Shown: in pieces, positions 5,957 through 12,996 of the stretch
Layout of the letters: each line of letters starts with the position of its first letter
Numbering within the stretch: the stretch's first letter is position 1
Origin: Microbacteriaceae bacterium
GTDB lineage: Bacteria; Actinomycetota; Actinomycetes; Actinomycetales; Microbacteriaceae
DNA: 13,681 nucleotides
NCBI GenBank assembly: GCA_016463265.1
Contig: JAEMRP010000009.1
Coordinates: forward strand, 1-13,681
Reading direction: 5' to 3'
Program-made: the position numbers and the translations under genes
Notes under the pieces: generated by a model
Databases searched by the model: none
The model's input: only the letters and a program-made list of their open reading frames with translations
Told to the model about the DNA's origin: nothing

Positions 5957-6736
5957 GTGTCGCTTCGAACGTCGATCAAGTCGGCCCTCTACGGGTTGTA
6001 CGCGACGCGACTTCAAAACCAGTTGCGCGAAACGACACCACCCCGTCACGTCGGGATGATCATCGACGGAAATCGCCGATGGGCGCAGTTGCACGGCGGT
6101 GTCACGATCGCCGAGGGACACGAAGCGGGCGCGAGCAAGATGCGTGAATTTCTCGAGTGGTGCGACACGGCTGGAGTCGAGATTGTCACGCTGTATCTGC
6201 TGTCGACCGACAACCTGACCGGTCGCCCCAGTGCCGAACTGAAGAACCTGGTTCGCATTATCGCGGACCTCGCGACCGACCTCGCCCGCGTCCCTAACTG
6301 GCGGGTGCATCACGTCGGTGACGCTGACAAACTTCCAACCGCGCTGCGCACGGCACTCGAGAACGCCGCGGACTCGACCGCAACCCACACGGGATTGCAC
6401 GTCAACCTGGCGGTGGGATACGGCGGTCGCCACGAAATCACCGAAGCCGTCCGCGACATCATTCGCAAACACGAAACTGCCGGACTCGGGATCGACACCC
6501 TCGCCGATGACATAACGCTCGACAACATTTCGGACCACCTGTACACCGCGGGTCAACCCGACCTCGACCTCGTCATTCGCACATCGGGTGAACAGCGCAT
6601 CTCGGATTTCATGCTGTGGCAGACCGCGCACTCCGAGTTGTACTTTGTCGAGGCGCTCGGCCCAGACCTACGCGAGATCGACCTGCTGCGTGCTCTGCGA
6701 GACTTTGCACGCCGACAGCGCCGATACGGTGCGTGA
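5957..6736 (+). CDS. uppS: Cis-isoprenyl (polyprenyl) diphosphate synthase, Rv1086-like
   Basis: This enzyme condenses isopentenyl diphosphate onto an allylic primer with cis stereochemistry, making the lipid carrier (or its short Z-farnesyl precursor) for cell-wall sugars. The 259-aa protein carries the UPP synthase family motifs: IIDGNRRWA with catalytic Asp37, GHEAGASKM, LYLLSTDNL (the usual YAFSTENW region) and GYGGRHE. The C-terminal signature RTSGEQRISDFMLWQ is also present (R208, S210, R214), ending in the SELYF Glu227. The LLSTDN variant resembles mycobacterial Z-FPP synthase Rv1086 more than the long-chain enzyme, so product length is uncertain. The start is GTG 5957; no strong Shine-Dalgarno is seen and coupling to the gene 6 bases upstream is likely. 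Confidence 0.93.
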   Translation: MSLRTSIKSALYGLYATRLQNQLRETTPPRHVGMIIDGNRRWAQLHGGVTIAEGHEAGASKMREFLEWCDTAGVEIVTLYLLSTDNLTGRPSAELKNLVRIIADLATDLARVPNWRVHHVGDADKLPTALRTALENAADSTATHTGLHVNLAVGYGGRHEITEAVRDIIRKHETAGLGIDTLADDITLDNISDHLYTAGQPDLDLVIRTSGEQRISDFMLWQTAHSELYFVEALGPDLREIDLLRALRDFARRQRRYGA

Positions 6737-6745
6737 ACGGTAGGT

Positions 6746-6760
6746 AACGACTTCGTTTTT
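6746..6760 (+). terminator. Weak possible terminator after uppS
   Basis: AACG-ACTT-CGTT (6746-6757) can form a 4-bp stem and runs into five consecutive T residues (6756-6760). The stem is short and AT-containing, so it would be a poor terminator at best. Nothing stronger is visible before phoH. Confidence 0.22.
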
Positions 6761-6821
6761 CGGCGTGTCACACCGACGGCGTTCACTCGCGAGTCGTAGT
6801 TTCTCTGTATGAGGTAATTCA

Positions 6822-6855
6822 CGTGGCGAACGGGCCACACGGTCTTGTCGCCACG
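6822..6855 (+). promoter_or_regulatory. Strong hairpin in the phoH leader
   Basis: CGTGGCGA (6822-6829) and TCGCCACG (6848-6855) are a perfect 8-bp inverted repeat with six G-C pairs and an 18-base loop. It lies 31 bases before the phoH GTG. The 5' arm contains the GTG that could start a 20-codon ORF, so folding would hide that start. A GAGG at 6811-6814 sits just upstream. No named riboswitch family is recognised. Confidence 0.45.
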
Positions 6856-6885
6856 CGGTTGCCGCCGCATCCGAACGGAGACTGA
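6823..6885 (+). CDS. Possible 20-codon leader ORF upstream of phoH
   Basis: GTG at 6823 opens a 20-codon frame rich in proline and glycine (ending RLPPHPNGD) whose TGA (6883-6885) directly abuts the phoH GTG at 6886. A GAGG at 6811-6814 lies 8 bases before the start. This could be a leader peptide coupled to phoH. Mycobacterial phoH2 also has a small upstream gene (phoAT), but that product is much longer and no similarity is claimed. A chance frame of this length is quite possible. Confidence 0.25.
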   Translation: MANGPHGLVATRLPPHPNGD

Positions 6886-8229
6886 GTGCCCAACCCCACC
6901 GCCGCATCGTCCACTTCCGCTTCGATATCTGCCGCCACAGCGCAGCGAACCTACGTGCTCGACACGTCGGTGTTGCTGTCGGATCCGCGGGCGATTTTCC
7001 GATTCGCCGAACACGAGGTTGTCCTGCCCGTGGTCGTCATTTCGGAACTCGAAAAGAAGCGAAACGATCCGGAACTCGGCTATTTTGCCCGCCAAGCATT
7101 GCGGCACCTCGATTCCCTGCGCATCAAGCACGAGCGACTCGACATGCCGATTTCGGTGGGGGACGGTGGAACGCTTCGCGTCGAGCTCAACCACACGAAT
7201 GACACTGCCCTTCCGTCTGGGTTGCGTCTCGGCGACAACGACACCCGCATTCTGGCCGTCGCGCTGAATCTGTCGAACGAAGGCCTCGATGTCGTCGTCG
7301 TGTCCAAGGACCTTCCGTTGCGAGTGAAGGCCTCGAGCATCGGCCTCGCGGCCGAGGAATACCGCGCCGAGCTCGCCGCCGATTCGGGGTGGACCGGGCT
7401 CGCCGAGATTTCTCTGTCGGGTGACGAGATGCAGAAGTTGTACGAGAAAGAAGAACTGCGCACGACACTCGTCGAGGAATTACCCCGCAACACCAACCTC
7501 GTTGTCCATTCCGAACGCGGTTCCGCTTTGGCCCGAGTCGTCGGGCCGAAAAACATCGAACTGGTTCGTGGCGACCGCGACCTGTTCGGGTTGCACGGTC
7601 GAAGCGCCGAGCAGCGACTTGCCATCGACATGCTGCAAGACCAGAAATTGGGAATTGTGTCTCTCGGAGGTCGTGCGGGAACCGGAAAGAGTGCGCTCGC
7701 CCTTTGTGCGGGGCTCGATGCCGTTCTCGAGAAGCGATTGCACAAGAAGATCATGGTGTTCCGCCCGCTGTATGCGGTCGGAGGCCAGAACCTCGGCTAC
7801 CTGCCCGGTGACGCCGACGAAAAGATGAATCCCTGGGCTCAAGCAACGTTCGACACGCTCGGTTCCGTTGTCAGCGACAACGTGATGGAGGAAGTCGTCG
7901 AGCGCGGACTCATCGAGGTCCTGCCCCTCACTCACATTCGCGGTCGGTCGCTGCACGACGCATTCGTTATCGTCGACGAAGCCCAGTCGCTCGAGCGCAA
8001 CGTGTTGCTCACGGTCCTCAGCCGAATCGGGCAGAACTCGCGCGTGGTGCTCACACACGACGTTGCGCAGCGCGACAATCTGCTCGTCGGTCGTCACGAT
8101 GGAATTGCCAGCGTTATCGAAGCGCTCAAGGGGCAGAATCTTTTCGGTCACATCACACTGCAGCGCAGTGAGCGATCGGACATCGCAGCCCTCGTCACCG
8201 ACCTTCTCGACAACTACGAGATCGCGTAG
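6886..8229 (+). CDS. phoH: PhoH2-type protein: N-terminal PIN domain RNase fused to PhoH ATPase
   Basis: This 447-aa two-domain protein has an N-terminal PIN nuclease domain (about 22-165). Its likely acidic metal ligands are D26 (VLDTSVL), E54 (SELEKKR), D117 and D119 (LGDNDTRIL) and D142 (VSKD). The C-terminal PhoH ATPase domain (about 235-445) has Walker A GRAGTGKS (262-269), Walker B FVIVDEAQ (360-367) and THDVAQRD. PhoH2 proteins of this build are known as ATP-dependent RNA helicase/RNases linked to toxin-antitoxin-like control in mycobacteria. The first 20 residues are a low-complexity Ala/Ser/Thr tail. The GTG at 6886 has GGAG 5 bases upstream. The 149-base gap to uppS carries a strong hairpin, suggesting leader control. 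Confidence 0.94.
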   Translation: MPNPTAASSTSASISAATAQRTYVLDTSVLLSDPRAIFRFAEHEVVLPVVVISELEKKRNDPELGYFARQALRHLDSLRIKHERLDMPISVGDGGTLRVELNHTNDTALPSGLRLGDNDTRILAVALNLSNEGLDVVVVSKDLPLRVKASSIGLAAEEYRAELAADSGWTGLAEISLSGDEMQKLYEKEELRTTLVEELPRNTNLVVHSERGSALARVVGPKNIELVRGDRDLFGLHGRSAEQRLAIDMLQDQKLGIVSLGGRAGTGKSALALCAGLDAVLEKRLHKKIMVFRPLYAVGGQNLGYLPGDADEKMNPWAQATFDTLGSVVSDNVMEEVVERGLIEVLPLTHIRGRSLHDAFVIVDEAQSLERNVLLTVLSRIGQNSRVVLTHDVAQRDNLLVGRHDGIASVIEALKGQNLFGHITLQRSERSDIAALVTDLLDNYEIA

Positions 8230-8280
8230 GTTGGCGCGAACGCTCCGCTAGGTTTGAGCGAACAAGCCCCGAGGAGTCCC

Positions 8281-9057
8281 GTGTCGTATGTGTTGGCCGC
8301 GTCGGCCGAAATGTTGTTCACCGAATTATCGTTCGTCGACCGTGTGCGCGCGATTCACGAGCGAGGACTCGGGGTCGAAATCTGGAACTGGACGACCAAG
8401 GATTTGGACGAACTCGCCGCAACTGGCGCGAACTTCACGTCGATGACCGGGTACATCGAGGGTGACCTGCTTGAAACCGACGGAATCGCCCGATTCCTCG
8501 AGACGGCCGAGCAATCCATTGTTGCGTCGCGCATCATCGACGCCGATCGACTCAACGTTCACGGAACGGGGCTGGACGGCGATGGGCAAGCAATCCGCCC
8601 ACGCGATACGGTGACGGTTGCCGAACGCCGGACCGCACAAGACACGCTCTCGAGACTGGCTGACCTCGGGGAAAAACATGACGCGTTGTTCATGCTCGAG
8701 AACCTCAATCGGGCGGTGGATCACCCCGGAACGCCGTTCGCCCGTGCGGAAGACACCATCGAACTCGTGTCCAGCATCAACAACCCGCACCTGCAACTCA
8801 ACCTCGATCTGTACCACGCACAAATCGGCGAGGGAAACCTTGTCGAACTCGTTCGGCAGGCTCTGCCGTGGATTGGCGAGATTCAGGTCGCCGACGTTCC
8901 GGGGCGGCAGGAACCGGGCACGGGCGAAATCAACTATTCGCGGATTGCGCAGGAACTTGATGTCCTCGGGTTTGACCGTGTCGTTGGGCTCGAAGGCTGG
9001 GCGTCGGGCGATTCGAACGCCGCGCTCGACGCGTTTGTCGCCGCGTTCACGATTTAG
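8281..9057 (+). CDS. Hydroxypyruvate isomerase-like sugar isomerase (xylose-isomerase-like TIM barrel)
   Basis: This 258-aa protein belongs to the AP endonuclease family 2 / Hyi group of TIM-barrel isomerases, which interconvert small keto and aldo acids or sugars such as hydroxypyruvate and tartronate semialdehyde. Family markers are MLFTELSF at the N-terminus, FMLENLN, LNLDLYHAQIGEGNL, IQVADVPGRQEPGTGEINY and GLEGWA. Likely metal ligands are E140, D176, Q202 and E238. The usual GH before IQ is GE here and the usual RHEP/RNEP is RQEP, so the exact substrate is uncertain. I chose GTG 8281, which follows GAGGAG at 4 bases; the same frame can be extended to TTG 8254 without support. No glyoxylate or sugar-acid genes are adjacent. 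Confidence 0.85.
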   Translation: MSYVLAASAEMLFTELSFVDRVRAIHERGLGVEIWNWTTKDLDELAATGANFTSMTGYIEGDLLETDGIARFLETAEQSIVASRIIDADRLNVHGTGLDGDGQAIRPRDTVTVAERRTAQDTLSRLADLGEKHDALFMLENLNRAVDHPGTPFARAEDTIELVSSINNPHLQLNLDLYHAQIGEGNLVELVRQALPWIGEIQVADVPGRQEPGTGEINYSRIAQELDVLGFDRVVGLEGWASGDSNAALDAFVAAFTI

Positions 9058-9085
9058 CCACCGCCCGCCCGATTAGCCAGTCAGG

Positions 9086-9352
9086 TCAGGGTTCGAGGAA
9101 GCGAATCTTTTTGGCCTCCATGATCACCTTGAGGCGTGCAATCGCTGACTTCCCCATGCCGTGAAGCTCGGCGAGGTCCTTGAGGGAAATCTTGCGCAGG
9201 TCGGAAACTTTGTAGAGTTTCGCATCGACGAGTGCACGCCGAGCTGGTGCGCCCAACCCAATCCCACGCCATTCTCCGTCGAAGTCCTCGTACTTGGACA
9301 CGTCGCCGACGGGTGGCTTGAACGCACGACGCGGAGCGGGTTTTTGGGACAT
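9086..9352 (-). CDS. Small helix-hairpin-helix protein
   Basis: This 88-aa protein starts with a basic, proline-rich tail (about 1-15). The rest resembles a compact double helix-hairpin-helix fold like the C-terminal domain of RNA polymerase alpha: GIGLGAPARRALVDAKL (30-46), DLRKISLKDLAELHGMGKSAIARLKVIM (51-78). The LHGMGKSAI hairpin is the classic GxG DNA-backbone contact. It is probably a non-specific nucleic-acid-binding protein, but no pathway can be assigned. The ATG at 9352 is preceded by TAGACT with 6 bases between, suggesting a leaderless transcript. It follows the small membrane protein gene on the same strand after 9 bases, and its end is convergent with the isomerase gene across 28 bases. 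Confidence 0.78.
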   Translation of the reverse strand: MSQKPAPRRAFKPPVGDVSKYEDFDGEWRGIGLGAPARRALVDAKLYKVSDLRKISLKDLAELHGMGKSAIARLKVIMEAKKIRFLEP

Positions 9353-9364
9353 GAGTGAAGTCTA
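9353..9364 (-). promoter_or_regulatory. Candidate leaderless promoter of the helix-hairpin-helix gene
   Basis: On the minus strand TAGACT (9359-9364) stands 6 bases before the ATG. The first three bases of this box are also the TAG stop codon of the upstream membrane protein gene. No -35 box or Shine-Dalgarno is recognisable. Confidence 0.4.
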
Positions 9365-9628
9365 CGAGCGCGGCGGACGAGCGGACTGGCGTTTCGGCCA
9401 CCAGTAGATTCCCGCCGACAGGGCGAGAGCGAAGAGGGACGGAAACCCGAACGCGGGAAGAACCGACAACGCCCACGCGGTTTCGATAGCGAGGAGGACA
9501 ATCAATACCAACGCGGTTCGACGGAATCGCCCGCGCGATCGCGCCACGATTGAGAACGCGACGACAGCCAGCGCAAACAGCACTTCCGCCAGGAACATCA
9601 GCGTTACAAGGAGAGCGAGAGACTCCAT
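9362..9628 (-). CDS. Small multi-pass membrane protein of unknown function
   Basis: This 88-aa protein has about three hydrophobic segments (4-28, 37-57 and 62-77). They are separated by a basic loop (RSRGRFRR, 30-37) and followed by a basic, proline-containing C-terminus, which should be cytoplasmic. No family was recognised. The ATG at 9628 is preceded by TAGTGT with 6 bases between, pointing to a leaderless transcript. The gene lies 73 bases after the DoxX-like gene on the same strand and 9 bases before the helix-hairpin-helix gene. Its membrane topology is the only clear property. Confidence 0.68.
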   Translation of the reverse strand: MESLALLVTLMFLAEVLFALAVVAFSIVARSRGRFRRTALVLIVLLAIETAWALSVLPAFGFPSLFALALSAGIYWWPKRQSARPPRS

Positions 9629-9640
9629 GCCGTCACACTA
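9629..9640 (-). promoter_or_regulatory. Candidate leaderless promoter of the small membrane protein gene
   Basis: On the minus strand TAGTGT (9635-9640) precedes the ATG at 9628 with a 6-base spacer, the same arrangement as at lemA and the helix-hairpin-helix gene. No -35 box was found. Confidence 0.4.
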
Positions 9641-9650
9641 CGCCTCTTTC

Positions 9651-9665
9651 AGCCCGCGTGGGGCC
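9651..9665 (-). terminator. Weak hairpin after the DoxX-like gene
   Basis: GGCCC and GGGCT on the minus strand (9651-9665) can pair (four G-C pairs plus one G-U) around a 5-base loop. It lies 37 bases after the DoxX-like stop, at the likely end of the long minus-strand operon. No T-run follows, so this is a tentative call. Confidence 0.22.
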
Positions 9666-9701
9666 GAAGTTCGCCAGCAGGATGCAATGCACAAGACAGC
9701 G

Positions 9702-10145
9702 TTATCGAGTTGGGTGTGAACGCGATTGCCACGCGGTGCGAATGAGCGACCACGCGGAAGTCGACCACAACGCCCAGAGGACGAGCAGCGGTTGAAAGAG
9801 AAGGCGGATTCCGCGGGCTTCATCCGTGTCGAGTCCGAATGCATCGATTCCATTGACGAACTGAGAGATGTTCCCCGGGAAGATCGCGATGAAGAACGCG
9901 GCGACGATTATCCCGACCCACGTTTTCCATCGCCAAAGGAACACGAGCGACAGCCCCAAGATGATTTCGACAACTCCCGAGGCGAGGACGACGAAATCCG
10001 GGTCGAGCGGCACCCACGGTGGAACCTGCGCCTGGAACTCGGCCCGAGCCGAACCGAGATGGCTAATCCCCGCAAAAGTGAGTGCAACACCCAAAAGGAC
10101 GCGCGCAGCGGTTCGCACCCACCGATCTATCGCCGCGCGATCCAC
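9702..10145 (-). CDS. DoxX-like four-helix membrane protein
   Basis: This 147-aa integral membrane protein has four hydrophobic segments (about 14-31, 50-70, 74-95 and 112-130). Between the first two lies FAGISHLGSARAEFQAQVPPWVP, and the second begins FVVLASGVVEIILG. This GxxH...F...VP.W.P...SG..EI.LG pattern is typical of DoxX family members. The biochemical role of the family is loosely defined (redox or sulfur-related in some archaea; unknown here). The GTG at 10145 is only 3 bases after the fumC stop with a poor Shine-Dalgarno, so it is probably the translationally coupled last gene of the xseA-fumC operon. Confidence 0.8.
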   Translation of the reverse strand: MDRAAIDRWVRTAARVLLGVALTFAGISHLGSARAEFQAQVPPWVPLDPDFVVLASGVVEIILGLSLVFLWRWKTWVGIIVAAFFIAIFPGNISQFVNGIDAFGLDTDEARGIRLLFQPLLVLWALWSTSAWSLIRTAWQSRSHPTR

Positions 10146-10148
10146 GCG

Positions 10149-11546
10149 TTACTTCGCGACGCCGGGACGGGTCATCGACAAGAGGTCGAGCGCGGCGTCG
10201 AGTTGCTCGAGAGTGATTTCTCCTCGTTCGACATATCCGAGGTCGATGACCGCATCGCGCACGGTGAGCCCGGCCTTGACCGAGTGCTTTGCGATCTTTG
10301 CTGCCGCTTCGTATCCGATAATGCGGTTGAGCGGCGTCACGATGCTGGGGGACATGCCCGCGAGTGCCGCTGCACGCTCGGCGTTCGCTTCGAGCCCGTC
10401 GATGGTCTTGTCGGCGAGCACGCGGCTCGAGTTCGCGAGAAGTCGAATCGATTCGAGAAGAGACGTTCCCATGACCGGGATGGCGACGTTCAATTCGAAT
10501 GAGCCCGAGGCGCCGGCCCAGGCGATGGTTGCGTCGTTACCGATGACCTTGGCGCACACCATGAGCACGGCCTCTGGGATGACGGGATTTACTTTGCCCG
10601 GCATGATCGACGACCCGGGCTGAAGGTCGGGGATATGGATTTCTGCGATTCCCGTGTTGGGGCCCGAACCCATCCAGCGGATGTCGTTACAGATCTTGGT
10701 CAGTGACACGGCGATGACCCGCAATGCACCGGACGTTTCGACGAGTCCGTCGCGCGCTCCCTGCGCTTCGAAGTGGTCTTTCGCCTCGGTGATGGGGAGC
10801 TTGGTCGACGAGGCGAGTTCCGCAATCACGGCCGCCGAGAAGCCAGTGGGCGTGTTGATTCCGGTTCCAACGGCGGTGCCGCCGAGGGGAACCTCGGCGA
10901 CGCGAACGATGGTCGACTGGATTCGCTCAATTCCGAGGCGAATCTGGCGGGCGTATCCGCCGAATTCCTGTCCAAGCGTGACGGGAGTGGCGTCCATGAG
11001 GTGCGTTCGCCCGGGTTTCACGATTTTTCCCCACGCCTTCGACTTCTTGTCGAGGGCGGTAGCGAGGTGGTCGAGCGCGGGGATCGCGTCTCCGAGAAGT
11101 GCCGCGGTGACCGCGAGGTGAACCGACGTCGGGAACACGTCGTTCGACGACTGTGACGCGTTGACGTGGTCGTTCGGGTGAACCGTATCGCCGCGCTTGG
11201 TGGTCGCGAGATTCCCCAGCACCTCGTTCATGTTCATGTTGGATGACGTGCCAGAGCCGGTCTGATACGTGTCGACGGGGAAGTGGTCGTGGTGCTGACC
11301 TGAAATGATTTCGTCGGCCGACGCGACAATAGCGTCACGGATGTCGGCGGCGATAATGCCCAACTTTTCATTGACAATGGCGGCCGCGCGCTTGATTTGG
11401 GCGAGCGCAACGATCTGCGCCGGCTCGAGCCCGCTTCCCGAGATGGGGAAGTTCTCGACCGCGCGCTGGGTCTGAGCGCCGTACAGCGCATCGACGGGGA
11501 CGTGAACCTCGCCCATGGTGTCGTGTTCGATTCGGAACTCGCTCAC
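10149..11546 (-). CDS. fumC: Class II fumarate hydratase
   Basis: This enzyme catalyses reversible hydration of fumarate to L-malate in the TCA cycle; class II enzymes are iron-independent, heat-stable homotetramers. The 465-aa protein has normal family length and all signature regions: [14 protein letters not shown] (96-109), [14 protein letters not shown] (123-136) and [10 protein letters not shown] with the conserved His182. The C-terminal signature [11 protein letters not shown] (311-321) carries the catalytic serine loop. The GTG start at 11546 has a GAAGGAG ribosome-binding site 5 bases away, one of the best in the window. It sits 17 bases after the carbonic anhydrase stop and 3 bases before the DoxX-like gene, inside the minus-strand operon. 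Confidence 0.97.
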   Translation of the reverse strand: MSEFRIEHDTMGEVHVPVDALYGAQTQRAVENFPISGSGLEPAQIVALAQIKRAAAIVNEKLGIIAADIRDAIVASADEIISGQHHDHFPVDTYQTGSGTSSNMNMNEVLGNLATTKRGDTVHPNDHVNASQSSNDVFPTSVHLAVTAALLGDAIPALDHLATALDKKSKAWGKIVKPGRTHLMDATPVTLGQEFGGYARQIRLGIERIQSTIVRVAEVPLGGTAVGTGINTPTGFSAAVIAELASSTKLPITEAKDHFEAQGARDGLVETSGALRVIAVSLTKICNDIRWMGSGPNTGIAEIHIPDLQPGSSIMPGKVNPVIPEAVLMVCAKVIGNDATIAWAGASGSFELNVAIPVMGTSLLESIRLLANSSRVLADKTIDGLEANAERAAALAGMSPSIVTPLNRIIGYEAAAKIAKHSVKAGLTVRDAVIDLGYVERGEITLEQLDAALDLLSMTRPGVAK

Positions 11547-11563
11547 GGTGACTCCTTCAGTGT

Positions 11564-12208
11564 TTAGTCGATGTCGCCAAAGACGATAGAGGGGATTACG
11601 TGACCCTTGCGCAGGTTGTATGTCGCACCGACGATACCGAGGCTACCGTTTGCGACGGCATCCCCGACAAGTTCGCTTTGCGACAGCAGTTCGGCAATCG
11701 TGTCACGAAGGTGTTCTTCGCCGACGGCGTCGACCGCGATCTCGTTAACATCACTGGTCGCGTTGGCTAGGAGCACGCGGTCAATTGCCGGTTGGATGGC
11801 GTCGGTAATCGACCGAATGTTGACGGGCAACGGGGTCGCATCCGGCTTGCGCGAATCAATCGCGGCGCGCACAGCCCCGCAGTCATCGTGGGCGAGCACG
11901 AGAATGAGGCTTACTCCGAGGACGCTAACCGCGTATTCGAGCGAGCCGACTACGGATTGGGAAATCGTTTGCCCCGCGTTTCGGACGACGAAAAGGTCAC
12001 CCAATCCGAGGTCGAAAATGATTTCGGCCGACAGACGCGAATCTGCGCATCCGAACAGGGCTGCAAAAGGCCGCTGTCCGTCGGCGAGCGCATCCCGGTG
12101 GTCGACGTCTTGCCGGGGATGCGCAAGAGTTCCGCTGATGAAGCGACCGTTACCGGCCACGAGTTGCTGCCACGCATCGCGAGGGGTCTCGGGTCGTTGT
12201 GCAGACAT
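11564..12208 (-). CDS. Beta-class carbonic anhydrase
   Basis: This zinc enzyme interconverts CO2 and bicarbonate. The 214-aa protein has the beta-class zinc and active-site residues: C54, D56 and R58 in GCADSR, then H107 and C110 in AHDDCGAV. It also has FVVRNAGQ and [11 protein letters not shown] between them and the closing YNLRKGHV segment. The length is typical. The ATG at 12208 has an AGGAGAGG stretch upstream and lies 2 bases after the DUF4245 stop, so translation is likely coupled. Placement before fumC fits supply of bicarbonate to central metabolism (inference); the whole cluster may just be a housekeeping operon. Confidence 0.95.
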   Translation of the reverse strand: MSAQRPETPRDAWQQLVAGNGRFISGTLAHPRQDVDHRDALADGQRPFAALFGCADSRLSAEIIFDLGLGDLFVVRNAGQTISQSVVGSLEYAVSVLGVSLILVLAHDDCGAVRAAIDSRKPDATPLPVNIRSITDAIQPAIDRVLLANATSDVNEIAVDAVGEEHLRDTIAELLSQSELVGDAVANGSLGIVGATYNLRKGHVIPSIVFGDID

Positions 12209-12210
12209 CC

Positions 12211-12768
12211 TCAGCCCTCTCCTGTCACCTGGACGTTCACCGATTCGAGCGCGAGAGACGCTACGAGTTCGATTTCGCTCACGGCGGCCGTGCCCGACAC
12301 GATCAGGATACCGCCCGAAGGCAGAGTGATTTCGTAAACATGTCGATAATTCCCGGGGTTTTCAAGTTCCGACCGGTCGTATCGTGTCCACATCGAACCG
12401 TCGATGACGATGGGTGACGCGGTGACGTCATCAAGCACCTCGGCCACCTCGGGCGAGACGTCGGCCAGGAACTCGTGGACGACAACAAACCCGCTAGTCG
12501 GGGTAACGAATCCGATGTACCACTCGGGGTTTCGGCCGGCTCGGTAAGCCCACCAATCGCCGTCGGAAGCCGCAAACGTCGGGTCGACGAGAAGCACGGA
12601 GTTGGGTGCGTCGTTGTGGACGGAGTGCCAATCCACTTCTGCGCGCGAGGTCGGATTGGGTCGAATCGAAATCACGACGATGACGAGCACGATTCCAAAC
12701 GAGGCGAGGAGTGCCCCGATCAGCGTGAAAACGTTCTGCCGATTGCGGCGTTCTTGAGCGGAGCTCAC
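12211..12768 (-). CDS. DUF4245 family membrane-anchored protein
   Basis: This 185-aa protein has a basic N-terminus, one transmembrane helix (about 13-34) and an extracytoplasmic domain with [27 protein letters not shown] and [16 protein letters not shown]. The pattern matches the actinobacterial DUF4245 family, usually found beside xseA/xseB; its function is unknown. The GTG at 12768 overlaps the xseB TGA by 4 bases (GTGA), and the stop is 2 bases before the carbonic anhydrase ATG, so it is embedded in the operon. Confidence 0.82.
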   Translation of the reverse strand: MSSAQERRNRQNVFTLIGALLASFGIVLVIVVISIRPNPTSRAEVDWHSVHNDAPNSVLLVDPTFAASDGDWWAYRAGRNPEWYIGFVTPTSGFVVVHEFLADVSPEVAEVLDDVTASPIVIDGSMWTRYDRSELENPGNYRHVYEITLPSGGILIVSGTAAVSEIELVASLALESVNVQVTGEG

Positions 12769-12977
12769 TCCGCGGGCTTTCGAGCGGCATCAAGCCGCTG
12801 ACGAGCGCCGGCGAGCCATTCCTCGCAGCGCTTTGCGAGTGCCTCGCCACGTTCCCAGAGTGCGACCGATTCGTCAAGGGACGCTGTTCCCTTTTCGAGG
12901 GAATCCACGATTGCGACGAGTTCGTCACGGGCCTGTTCGTAAGTGAGGGTCGACACCTCGGGAAGTTTGTCAGCCAT
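12765..12977 (-). CDS. xseB: Exodeoxyribonuclease VII small subunit
   Basis: This 70-aa subunit pairs with XseA in exonuclease VII, which degrades single-stranded DNA to acid-soluble oligonucleotides in mismatch and cross-link repair. The sequence is the expected helical hairpin: [20 protein letters not shown], then [22 protein letters not shown]. The ATG at 12977 is 19 bases after the xseA stop, with AAAGG slightly far upstream (about 12 bases). Its TGA overlaps the GTG of the DUF4245 gene. Order and spacing are typical for the pair. Confidence 0.94.
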   Translation of the reverse strand: MADKLPEVSTLTYEQARDELVAIVDSLEKGTASLDESVALWERGEALAKRCEEWLAGARQRLDAARKPAE

Positions 12978-12996
12978 GGTTCAACGTTACCTTTCG

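Noticed and set aside
8231..8254. TTGGCG and TAGGTT between phoH and the isomerase as a two-box promoter
   Set aside because: The spacer is only 12 bases, too short for a standard promoter; only the TAGGTT box might matter and that is not enough to call.
9085..9096. 12-base match (GTCAGGGTTCGA) to the tRNA T arm at 18-29, considered as an att-site remnant
   Set aside because: It is a single short match, partly inside the 3' end of the helix-hairpin-helix coding frame, with no integrase or mobile gene between; chance is the simpler explanation.
9726..10623. Plus-strand open frames of about 250 codons opposite the DoxX-like gene and fumC
   Set aside because: They are antisense shadows of two recognisable genes, with biased Arg/Ser-rich composition and no motifs.
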